7,937 bases of DNA from NCBI GenBank assembly GCA_017989935.1, contig JAGNOY010000079.1, forward strand, positions 1 to 7,937, given 5' to 3'. The stretch is from Chitinophagaceae bacterium (GTDB lineage: Bacteria > Bacteroidota > Bacteroidia > Chitinophagales > Chitinophagaceae). The position numbers and the translations under genes were made by a program. Shown piece after piece: positions 1 to 6,314 of the stretch (position 1 is the first letter of the stretch; each line of letters opens with the position of its first letter). Below the pieces are notes generated by a model. That model did not search any database. It was not told the origin of the DNA and saw nothing but the letters and a program-made list of their open reading frames with translations.

Positions 1-1
1 A

Positions 2-475
2 TTTAGAGCGAGTTTGTTTACTTCATTATCCGCTGAAGAGGTGATTCAGAATCGAAATCCCATGAATAATTATTTCAGGGTAGAAGAACTTGTGCTCGCA
101 AATATTTCTTTTGTAGATGATATTGGATGTAATACAGGCTTTTTTAAATTAGATAATTTGTATCCAGGAAGCACTACAGCAGCGCATGAATTTGGACATA
201 CACTTGGACTTGTGCACCCCGATAATATAGATCATAGAGGACACGGTACGCCAGGCATTATGTATCCGAGAGGTACTTTGGTGGATGCACATTTGCAGTA
301 TGATATGAATGCCATAGCAGGACAGGCAGGTGGAACTCTGCATCCGATGCATAGGAGAGTGCTTCAGCAAGATGTCGATCAGTTATACCTCGAGAATTTG
401 ATTCGACGAAATGAAAATGTGTTAGGGAAATTTAGTTCAGTTTTTCATTTGCCTCATGAAAGTGAGGGGCTGTGA
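2..475 (+). CDS. Metzincin-like zinc metallopeptidase, C-terminal part (5' end outside window)
   Basis: The reading frame is open from base 2 with no ATG near the edge. The TTG at 14 is an internal Leu codon in that open frame, so the gene begins upstream and only about 157 residues are visible. Counting from that TTG codon as residue 1, H58-E-F-G-H62-T-L-G-L-V-H68 is the HExxHxxGxxH zinc signature of metzincins: three His ligands with Glu as general base. G-I-M83-Y-P fits the Met-turn that closes the metzincin site. About 70 residues follow the Met-turn and end without a T9SS sorting domain. The family is probably M10/M12-like peptidases of the kind annotated 'peptidase M10' in Bacteroidota; substrate and location are unknown because the N-terminus is missing. 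It could also be the catalytic tail of a larger multidomain or toxin-like protein. The zinc peptidase call is firm; the subfamily is not. Confidence 0.8.
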   Translation, partial: FRASLFTSLSAEEVIQNRNPMNNYFRVEELVLANISFVDDIGCNTGFFKLDNLYPGSTTAAHEFGHTLGLVHPDNIDHRGHGTPGIMYPRGTLVDAHLQYDMNAIAGQAGGTLHPMHRRVLQQDVDQLYLENLIRRNENVLGKFSSVFHLPHESEGL

Positions 476-484
476 TTTTTTTTT
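451..484 (+). terminator. Probable intrinsic terminator of the metallopeptidase gene
   Basis: The last codons can fold: GCC (451-453) pairs with GGC (468-470), and TCA (454-456) pairs with TGA (463-465), leaving a two-base bulge. The alternative is a simple CCTCA/TGAGG stem (452-456/463-467). A run of nine T follows at 476-484, directly after the stop codon. The stem is short, so the T-tract is the stronger part of the evidence. The hairpin overlaps the end of the coding sequence. Confidence 0.45.
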
Positions 485-548
485 GTATAATACCAATGTG
501 ATTTGCGTCGTAGACCAAATCTTAGAGTGGTACATGCCGAAAAGATAG

Positions 549-580
549 CTGTTTAGACCAATAAAATTGGTCTATTACAG
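549..580. repeat. Strong hairpin in the convergent gap 476-709 (possible terminator)
   Basis: TAGACCAAT (554-562) and ATTGGTCTA (566-574) form a perfect 9-bp stem with an AAA loop. CTGT (549-552) and ACAG (577-580) extend it by 4 bp across a small internal loop. A further TAGACCAA half-copy lies at 511-518. The hairpin sits between two genes that converge (stops at 475 and 710), where a terminator working in both directions would be expected. Neither side has a good T-tract; on the - strand the following bases are CTATCTTTTC. The rest of the 234-base gap shows no gene. Confidence 0.45.
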
Positions 581-587
581 ATATCAC

Positions 588-708
588 TTCGGTATAAAAT
601 GCTTTTAAATGAGTTTTGATGGTTGCATGATTCTTTACTTATTTCTTCATAAAAAAGTTTAAGCAAAGTCTTATAAACCAGAAAAATATTAGGATGCTCT
701 ATACCGAA
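588..708. repeat. 9-bp inverted repeat pair bounding 121 bases
   Basis: TTCGGTATA (588-596) and TATACCGAA (700-708) are perfect inverted copies at the two ends of an AT-rich 121-base stretch that ends one base before the tcdA stop codon (710-712). The arrangement looks like a very small terminal-inverted-repeat element, but I see no target-site duplication on either side. It may equally be chance or a long-range stem in the tcdA 3' UTR. No convincing coding sequence lies inside. Confidence 0.3.
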
Positions 709-709
709 T

Positions 710-1480
710 TTATTTGTTTTTTGCTTTAGGTATGCACGCTTGCGTTGGTTCAAATCTTTCAGTGATATCACGAATTACCCATGAAGCCATATGCAAACCA
801 AATAAAGCTGGGATATAAGATATGGTGCCATAAAATGATTTTTTAAAATTGGTACCATCTGTTTTTTTGATAGATTCTTCTATAGGTTTTTCATGTGAAA
901 ATACAGCCATAACGCCACTATTGATGCCCTCTTTTCTCAATCGTTTTCTGATGTAATAAGCAAAGGGGCACATATGTGTTTTTGAAATATCTGCATAATG
1001 AATTTTCATGGAATCTACTTTGCCACCTGCGCCCATGCTGCTAATTATTTTGCACCCTTTTTCTTTGGCCGCTTTGATCAAATGCAATTTGGGTGTTACA
1101 GAATCTATACAATCTAATACATAATCATATTCTTGGGCATTTACAACTTCGGTGGTTTCTTCAGGATTCAAAAACTTTTGTATAGTAGTCAATGCTAAAT
1201 TCGGATTGATGTCCTTCAATCTCGATTCCATCAATGAAGCTTTTGAAACACCTACTTGAGCGTGCGTAGCAGGTAGTTGCCGATTTATATTGGTAATGTC
1301 TACCACGTCACCATCTACAATGGTCATGTGACCAATACCAGCACGCGCTAAAAACTCAGCAGCAAAACTTCCTACACCGCCAAGTCCAACCACCAATACA
1401 TTGGTTTCTTGTAATTTTCTAAGATCATCATTTCCTATCAAAAGGGCTGTACGCTCTAACCAAATTGGAATGTCAAACAT
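710..1480 (-). CDS. tcdA: tRNA threonylcarbamoyladenosine dehydratase TcdA (ThiF/E1-like)
   Basis: TcdA is an ATP-dependent E1-like enzyme that dehydrates N6-threonylcarbamoyladenosine (t6A37) of ANN-decoding tRNAs to cyclic t6A. The 256-residue product matches the family in length and order: the nucleotide-binding loop GLGGVGS at 32-38, the acidic VDGD at 55-58 that ends the second strand, the N-x-NRQ signature at 64-68, and DCIDS at 123-127. GAGGKVD (about 150-156), then an ADISKT segment, follow as in E. coli TcdA (CsdL/YgdL). I chose the ATG at 1480. The frame is open to a TTG at 1507, but that would place the promoter box inside the gene, and homology begins after the ATG. The gene stands alone: it converges with the peptidase gene and is 200 bases from the DinB gene upstream. 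ThiF and MoeB are alternatives, but the NINRQ and GAGGK context favours TcdA. Confidence 0.9.
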   Translation of the reverse strand: MFDIPIWLERTALLIGNDDLRKLQETNVLVVGLGGVGSFAAEFLARAGIGHMTIVDGDVVDITNINRQLPATHAQVGVSKASLMESRLKDINPNLALTTIQKFLNPEETTEVVNAQEYDYVLDCIDSVTPKLHLIKAAKEKGCKIISSMGAGGKVDSMKIHYADISKTHMCPFAYYIRKRLRKEGINSGVMAVFSHEKPIEESIKKTDGTNFKKSFYGTISYIPALFGLHMASWVIRDITERFEPTQACIPKAKNK

Positions 1481-1484
1481 AGGG

Positions 1485-1492
1485 CAAATGTA
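1485..1492 (-). promoter_or_regulatory. TAnnTTTG-type -7 box of tcdA
   Basis: Read on the - strand this is TACATTTG, an exact match to the Bacteroidota sigma-70 -7 consensus TAnnTTTG. Only four bases (CCCT) separate it from the tcdA ATG at 1480, so transcription would begin at or almost at the start codon. A TTTG at about 1505-1508 is too close for an ideal -33 box, so the -33 element is uncertain. The same 9-mer TACATTTGC lies upstream of yebC. Confidence 0.55.
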
Positions 1493-1531
1493 AAACGGTG
1501 ACTGCAAAAAAACTAATTCAGCAATGCTAGT

Positions 1532-1605
1532 TTATTTTTTATGCCCCCAAGTAGCAGTACTGTTCAGTGTTGTGCCGTTTCGGGGACCCTTTCAAACTGA
1601 TCGAT
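1532..1605. repeat. GC-rich intergenic element, possible dispersed repeat
   Basis: The gap 1481-1680 is AT-rich except for about 1541-1592, where CCCCC, a CAGTACTG palindrome (1555-1562), GTGCCG and CGGGGACCC stand out. On the - strand CCCC and GGGG blocks about 30 bases apart could close a weak stem. Its left edge, TTATTTTTTATGCC (1532-1545), reappears inverted at 7205-7218 beside the other intergenic element. The - strand frame through it would encode a short peptide overlapping the DinB gene; I do not treat this as a gene. My impression that such blocks recur in Bacteroidota intergenic DNA is unverified. Confidence 0.4.
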
Positions 1606-1680
1606 GAAAGAATGTTTTTTGAGAATTGCAATGGATTATTTTTCGAATATAAAGAATCAGTCAATATTAAAACTAAACTT

Positions 1681-2211
1681 TTATTTCCTCGATTCGCCAA
1701 ATTTCTCCTGATTAAAAGCCACTGAATTTCCTTTAGGAATTGATAAGGAGTTCCAAGCTTGATTACTACACATTTTTCCAATAAATACAATTTGTCCGAT
1801 GTGATAGGGGTAATGAGCTAGTTGCCTATTGATGGCCTCTATAACGGTATGTGCTTCATTACGAATTAACACAGTACGATTTAAATCTTCTTCTGTTAAA
1901 CTTGCCAATGCATCAAACAAACATGTCCATCCTTTTTCCCAAATTTCAATTAAGGCTTCTTTGCTTGTATTAAAAATTTCAAATTCTTCATCTCTATTTC
2001 GCCAGCTTTTTTCGCCATCTTCAGTTAAGAAATTTGTCCATCGTGAAAGCATATTGCCGCATAAATGTTTAATAATGTTAGCTATAGAATTACTTTCCTC
2101 ATTGTACTGCCAACACAATTTTTCATCATCAAGTTGGGTAAATGTTTTATCTCCTAAGGATTTATAATAGTGAAATTGTTGCAAAGCACTAGTAAGATAA
2201 TGATCGGACAT
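1681..2211 (-). CDS. DinB superfamily protein, DUF1572-like
   Basis: This 176-residue protein is a predicted four-helix-bundle metal-binding protein of the DinB/YfiT fold. The likely divalent-metal triad is H49 (in IIKHLCGNM) with H133 and H137 (in LAHYPYHIGQIV), which is the spacing the family uses; the H-x3-H helix near the C-terminus is the clearest mark. The pattern 'D-x-x-L-x-W...N-S-I-A-x-I-I-x-H' in the first third fits DUF1572. Members related to bacillithiol- or mycothiol-dependent S-transferases share this fold, but the reaction here cannot be told from sequence. There is no signal peptide, so it is cytoplasmic. It starts 20 bases after the DUF3109 stop on the same strand and is probably the last gene of that operon. 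No Shine-Dalgarno sequence precedes the ATG, which is normal for this phylum. Confidence 0.8.
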   Translation of the reverse strand: MSDHYLTSALQQFHYYKSLGDKTFTQLDDEKLCWQYNEESNSIANIIKHLCGNMLSRWTNFLTEDGEKSWRNRDEEFEIFNTSKEALIEIWEKGWTCLFDALASLTEEDLNRTVLIRNEAHTVIEAINRQLAHYPYHIGQIVFIGKMCSNQAWNSLSIPKGNSVAFNQEKFGESRK

Positions 2212-2231
2212 GTCAGAAATATTTAAAGAAT

Positions 2232-2807
2232 TTAATCGCGGTGCTCACCTTTAGCAATAGTATCTAATGCTTGATAAAATGGCTCTCCGAATTTTCGAAT
2301 TAAAGGCTCCTTTAAAAATTGATATACTTTTAAGCCAACTTGTTTACCTAAGGCACAAGCAGGGGCACAAAGTGTTTCTCTTGGAGAATAATTCAAGGCA
2401 TTCATGTATTGTGTTTTGGTTTCACGGATAGGGTAGAGGTGACAAGAAATGGGTTTCTTGAAATCAGTACGACCTTCCATAAAAGCTTTTTCAATTAAAC
2501 ATTTTACTATGCCTTGAGCATCTTCATAACCATACACACAAATGCCTCCATTAATGGCAGGAGTCACATAGCCAAACTCTTCCTCAGTGGTATAGGCACC
2601 CACACGTTTTACTTCCTCTAATGCTTCATTCGACATTTCATGTTGAATGATTTTAAATACCTTTTTCATTTCCTTTAATTCACTTTTTGCAAGCGGTGCA
2701 CCGGCGTCACCATCTACACAACATCCACCTTTACATTTTTCAAGGTGACAAATAAATTCTTCTTTCAGAATGTCTTCACTAATTAATATATCGTCTATGA
2801 TTATCAT
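2232..2807 (-). CDS. DUF3109 family Cys-cluster protein
   Basis: This 191-residue cytoplasmic protein of unknown function belongs to DUF3109. A Cys cluster C20-x4-C25-x3-C29-C30 near the N-terminus is joined by C90, C103, C122, C147 and C151, a set able to bind metal or an Fe-S cluster, as proposed for the similar YkgJ-type CxxxCxxCC proteins. Other family-like stretches are GDAGAPL (about 33-39) and ISCHLYPIR (120-128). I start it at the ATG at 2807 rather than the in-frame ATG at 2816. The 2807 start forms a 4-base ATGA overlap with the gldD stop (2804-2807) and gives the usual M-I-I/V-I-x-D beginning. This overlap implies translational coupling to gldD. The DinB gene follows after 20 bases. 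The family call is confident; whether it is an enzyme or a metal carrier is unknown. Confidence 0.85.
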   Translation of the reverse strand: MIIIDDILISEDILKEEFICHLEKCKGGCCVDGDAGAPLAKSELKEMKKVFKIIQHEMSNEALEEVKRVGAYTTEEEFGYVTPAINGGICVYGYEDAQGIVKCLIEKAFMEGRTDFKKPISCHLYPIRETKTQYMNALNYSPRETLCAPACALGKQVGLKVYQFLKEPLIRKFGEPFYQALDTIAKGEHRD

Positions 2808-3403
2808 TTGACCCATTTTAAAGTTTGAATAAGATGCATAATATCTTGTCGCAGAAAAGTATTCACAGGTTTAAGAGAGTCTACATTGGGTGTTGTATCG
2901 AAGTACAATGCGCCTCTTAAAAAATGCTTGATTGAATCTGTGGCATAAAATTGAAATGCAGAAGCGGCATTGCCACCGACATCATAACTAGCTCCATGTA
3001 CATTGCCTGAATGAAATACAGAATCGTTTATAAAGTCTGCTTTTTTAGTATGGTAATAAGACATTTGATAAGTGTCTTCTAAGAGTTTTGCAAGTGATTG
3101 CTGTGGAGAAATGATTTTATAACTAACAAATATTTTGCCTCCTAACTCGGGAAACTTTACATTAATCCACCAAGGGTTTTCGGCTTTATGGTCAAAAAAC
3201 ATAGTGTCCTTTTCGATAGTCGCATAAGTTGGATATTCAAATGTGTAAGGATATCCAGGCATACTAAAGAGTTGATATTTTTTTTCTGGAAAATCAATTT
3301 TATAATAACCTCTTGGTTTAGGAATATAAGTTTCATCATCACAGGCAACCCAAAAAAGTTGTGTGAAGAATAAGACAAATAATAAGGTAGGTGTTAGTTT
3401 CAT
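2804..3403 (-). CDS. gldD: Gliding motility lipoprotein GldD
   Basis: GldD is required for gliding in Flavobacterium johnsoniae and belongs to the set of Gld proteins tied to gliding and T9SS function. The 199-residue length is right for the family. Residues 1-20 are a hydrophobic signal and C21 is the likely lipidated Cys (W-V-A-C). The -3 Trp is not canonical, but Bacteroidota lipoboxes are loose. D22-D23-E24 follow, an acidic start partly like the lipoprotein export signals that send lipoproteins to the cell surface. The conserved family block PKPRGYYKIDFPEKKYQ spans 28-44, with YPTYA soon after; GGNAASAFQFYATDS and the HFLRGALYFD stretch lie in the second half, and the end is H-L-I-Q-T-L-K-W. 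It lies 10 bases after the T9SS cargo gene and overlaps the DUF3109 gene by ATGA. In F. johnsoniae gldD sits with ssb and gldE; neither is next to it here. Confidence 0.92.
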   Translation of the reverse strand: MKLTPTLLFVLFFTQLFWVACDDETYIPKPRGYYKIDFPEKKYQLFSMPGYPYTFEYPTYATIEKDTMFFDHKAENPWWINVKFPELGGKIFVSYKIISPQQSLAKLLEDTYQMSYYHTKKADFINDSVFHSGNVHGASYDVGGNAASAFQFYATDSIKHFLRGALYFDTTPNVDSLKPVNTFLRQDIMHLIQTLKWVK

Positions 3404-3413
3404 GTTGAGCTAC

Positions 3414-6221
3414 TTATCTGGCAATTACAAATCTGTTTACAAGCGTTTTGTCATGCATACTGCCTGTATTTGCAATAAAATAATGACCACAGGATAATCC
3501 GCTTGTATTCACAAATATGGTGAATTTGCCAGCTCTGTATGTACCGTTAACAATTTTCATTAAACGTCTTCCTTGGAAATCAAAAATAAAGGCTTCGATT
3601 CTTTCATCTTGAGAGGCATTAAACGTGTAAGCTATCTGACTATTTGCAGGATTAGGGTAAATTTGGTTAGCATTTATTTCAGTAGTTGGATTTGGCGCTT
3701 TGTTTCCAGTGTAATAGGTTTCAAAAATACCATTACCATGTGTGGCAACTGCCATGTAGCCATCAGATTGTCTGATTTTGATATCAACCACAACATTGGC
3801 TCCAATCAATTCTGGACTTTCGTGAGTCCACACTGTTTTGTTTAAACCGGTATTCGTAGTTAATACTAAAGAGTCTGTTGAAAAAAGTCCAATACTTGTA
3901 CCTGCAAAATATCTTCGTTTGCCATTATTATCTACTAAGATATTTACACAACGTACACTTGGCGCAACACCCGTTGAATTGGCTGCGCCTTCTAAATTAC
4001 CGCCAACATAAAAAAAGCTTTTGCCACTATCTTTAGAATAAAACAGGCTTAAAATATTGTAATTTGATATGGCAATTAAAATGTTTTTTGCACTATCCGG
4101 ATCAATGGCTATGCCACTAATATAACCGCCAGCCGGAATTCGTAGGGCACTATCTAATTTTTTAAACTTCATTTCACCAGTATTTGCTCCATCTATCCGA
4201 AATAAATCACGATTATTTGTGCCGACATATAGTATGTTCGCCTTGTTGTTAGCAATAGCTAAAGCTGTTATTTCAGGTTCGGCACTATTAGCATCAAATT
4301 TTTTGGTTGGGATTGTGTCTTTAGTTACATCCCATCCTGTGGTAAGTTTATCATTATTGTTTATTGTTTCAATTTCATTTAAATTATTTAAACGAGCTAT
4401 TTTTTTGCCTATAGGCATATATAAATAACGATTGTCTTTAGGGTCTACTACAATTGGGTTAATGAAATTGTACAAAGATTTGTCATAACCTGCAGGATCT
4501 ATTCTGCGTCTGGTCATCATATTGCCATATTCATCTAATAGTACTTTACGTACATTGCCTTGCTGGGTGCTGATTACATAAAATGCACGATTAGGAGCAA
4601 TATAGTTGTAAGCCCCATCTCCATTTACTGTCATTTTCCATGTAGCTGTTGGATTATTAGAATAGGTAATATAATTACCATTATCCTGAAACCCACCAAG
4701 AACCCATTGATCATAAGGTTTGCTTTCATCAATACTGACTGTATATAATTGAGTTGTATGATATCCTCTGTTTTTATCTTGCCATACTACTTCCTCTGCA
4801 TTCACATCTTCGGTGAAAAATACTCCTCCATCACAAACAGAGTATAATTTTTCAGGGTTATTGGGTAAAAAGAATAAATCATGTTGATCGGGATGATGAT
4901 TGGGATATCCAGTAAAATTAACTAATTGGGTGGCTATGCCATAGCCTCCTATTTGTTTGATTTGATTCGGTGAAGTAAAACCGTCTTTAGATCTGTATAA
5001 ATTTGTGCCTCCAATGATTACTGTATTGCTTCCGGGTTGACATTTTACGACTAAATCGTATCCGCCCTGACAATTGAATTTGTCAAATTGATTTGGAGAA
5101 TTTACTGGTAAATTAGGAGATAAATTAGTCCATTGTCCGCCAGTTCCTGTGCCATCGCCACTTAGATAATTATATTTAACCAATGAAACATATTCTTTTG
5201 TTCCTTCATAATTTGTGGTAGTCACACCGCCACTTGTATCGCTCGGTAATTCGCTTAAAAAATAAACTTCATTTTCATTATTTGGATTGATTTCAAGCAC
5301 GGTTCTATCATAAGATTTTAAAAAGGAAGGTGTGATATTCGTAAAATGTACACCATCTGCGGATCTGAAAAATCCAGTGGCTGGTCCACCATCAGAACTA
5401 AAAGCGGCATATACAATACCTGTTTTTGAAACAGCCACATCTGAGTAATAAGTATTGTTATTTATGCTGCCTAAAACATTCGTCCAAGTATTACCTGTAT
5501 CTGTGCTTCTGATAATTGATCCATAAGCCGCAATGTACACACAAGCTTTCACGCTATCTACTGGCGAAGCCGCAATTCTCCAACCTCCTTGAAAGGCATC
5601 TGAAAAGGCATTAGGTTTTCCAGTACTTGTAGAAGCAATAGATGTCCAAGTGTTTCCATTATCTATACTTCTAAAAGCGCCATCGCCTAGATAAAATGAT
5701 TCACCGCCGCTTGCTGAGGTGCCAGTTATTTCGCCAGATTGGGCATACCAGATATTGGTTTTGCCTGCACGTTTATCTTGTGTAATGCTCACAATGCCAG
5801 GGTGGGCATCTGATTTGCTAACTTTAGTCCAGCTATTTCCTGCATCTAAGCTTTGCCAAATACCTCCAGATACTGCACCCGCAATGAGGTGATTTGGATT
5901 ATTGACATCCATGGCAAACGCTCTTGTTCTTCCACCAACGTTCCAAGGCCCTCGTTGATTCCAACTTACACCACGTGTTCGTTGGGAGCCATAAATTCTT
6001 TCAAATTCTTCAGCAAACTTAAGTTCTTGACTTCTTGCACTGATAGGAATTTTACCTGTAGCTGGGTCCGAAAGCATACTTTGAATCCAAGCTTGCTTTT
6101 TGAGGCTTTCTTCTACAGTTTCTTGTTCATATTCTTCTTGAGTTAAAGAAACTTGATGAAGAAAATAGTATGCTATACCAGAAAAAATAAAAATAATAGG
6201 AAAAATAAGTTTCAATCTCAT
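3414..6221 (-). CDS. Secreted Asp-box (BNR/sortilin-like) beta-propeller protein with T9SS type A sorting domain
   Basis: This 935-residue exported protein has unknown activity. Residues 1-24 are basic then hydrophobic, a signal peptide or anchor; no clear A-x-A cleavage site is seen. Residues 25-82 are charged and probably linker. From W87 (W-N-Q-R-G-P-W-N-V-G-G-R-T-R-A) begins the propeller type common in Bacteroidota. Asp-boxes S-x-D-x-G-x-[ST]-[WF] occur at 124-131 (SLDAGNSW), 185-192 (SIDNGNTW), 239-246 (STDTGNTW) and 729-736 (SKDSGKSF), with degenerate ones between. Residues from about 850 form the C-terminal sorting domain: IYPNP at 854-858, DFQGRRL at 881-887, LSCGHYFIA at 909-917 and a final NRFVIAR, matching T9SS type A signals. 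It may be anchored on or released from the cell surface and could bind polymer or protein, since Asp-box propellers include sialidases, sortilins and xyloglucanases. I see no catalytic set that would decide this. It is likely the first gene of the gldD operon. Confidence 0.88.
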   Translation of the reverse strand: MRLKLIFPIIFIFSGIAYYFLHQVSLTQEEYEQETVEESLKKQAWIQSMLSDPATGKIPISARSQELKFAEEFERIYGSQRTRGVSWNQRGPWNVGGRTRAFAMDVNNPNHLIAGAVSGGIWQSLDAGNSWTKVSKSDAHPGIVSITQDKRAGKTNIWYAQSGEITGTSASGGESFYLGDGAFRSIDNGNTWTSIASTSTGKPNAFSDAFQGGWRIAASPVDSVKACVYIAAYGSIIRSTDTGNTWTNVLGSINNNTYYSDVAVSKTGIVYAAFSSDGGPATGFFRSADGVHFTNITPSFLKSYDRTVLEINPNNENEVYFLSELPSDTSGGVTTTNYEGTKEYVSLVKYNYLSGDGTGTGGQWTNLSPNLPVNSPNQFDKFNCQGGYDLVVKCQPGSNTVIIGGTNLYRSKDGFTSPNQIKQIGGYGIATQLVNFTGYPNHHPDQHDLFFLPNNPEKLYSVCDGGVFFTEDVNAEEVVWQDKNRGYHTTQLYTVSIDESKPYDQWVLGGFQDNGNYITYSNNPTATWKMTVNGDGAYNYIAPNRAFYVISTQQGNVRKVLLDEYGNMMTRRRIDPAGYDKSLYNFINPIVVDPKDNRYLYMPIGKKIARLNNLNEIETINNNDKLTTGWDVTKDTIPTKKFDANSAEPEITALAIANNKANILYVGTNNRDLFRIDGANTGEMKFKKLDSALRIPAGGYISGIAIDPDSAKNILIAISNYNILSLFYSKDSGKSFFYVGGNLEGAANSTGVAPSVRCVNILVDNNGKRRYFAGTSIGLFSTDSLVLTTNTGLNKTVWTHESPELIGANVVVDIKIRQSDGYMAVATHGNGIFETYYTGNKAPNPTTEINANQIYPNPANSQIAYTFNASQDERIEAFIFDFQGRRLMKIVNGTYRAGKFTIFVNTSGLSCGHYFIANTGSMHDKTLVNRFVIAR

Positions 6222-6222
6222 G

Positions 6223-6270
6223 CCTCTTTTTTAAGATTGCTAATGTACAAGGAAATAAGCTAAAAAGAGG
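6223..6270. repeat. 9-bp inverted repeat around the cargo-gene promoter region
   Basis: CCTCTTTTT (6223-6231) and AAAAAGAGG (6262-6270) are perfect inverted copies separated by 30 bases. The spacer holds the promoter-like box at 6240-6247. One arm nearly touches the ATG of the propeller gene (6221). It could be an operator or a chance low-complexity match; the arms are mostly T/A runs. Confidence 0.25.
6240..6247 (-). promoter_or_regulatory. Probable -7 box of the propeller-gldD operon
   Basis: Read on the - strand this is TACATTAG, one mismatch from TAnnTTTG and nearly the same as the TACATTTG boxes of tcdA and yebC. It ends 18 bases before the ATG at 6221, a reasonable leader length. No clear -33 TTTG is seen. 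The gap 6222-6314 has no strong terminator for yebC, so read-through from yebC is also possible. Confidence 0.35.
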
Positions 6271-6314
6271 AAAAGAGTGGGATTGAAATTTACAAACTAT
6301 TAATACGCAATAAA

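Noticed and set aside
553..771. Minus-strand ORF of 72 residues across the convergent gap
   Set aside because: It overlaps the end of tcdA in another frame, lacks any recognisable motif and covers the hairpin and inverted repeats, so it looks like a chance frame.
1481..1507. Upstream TTG start for tcdA adding nine residues
   Set aside because: The extension contains the consensus -7 promoter box, and family similarity begins after the ATG at 1480.
1539..1790. Minus-strand ORF of 83 residues through the GC-rich intergenic block
   Set aside because: It overlaps the end of the DinB gene out of frame, and its tail is the translation of the putative repeat block. No start signal or domain supports it.
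2808..2816. Upstream ATG start for the DUF3109 gene
   Set aside because: The ATG at 2807 gives the family N-terminus and the ATGA overlap with the gldD stop, which is the more usual arrangement.
5484..5852. Short repeated DNA words in the propeller gene as a tandem DNA repeat or CRISPR
   Set aside because: They encode the Asp-box motifs of successive propeller blades, with irregular spacing and diverged codons.
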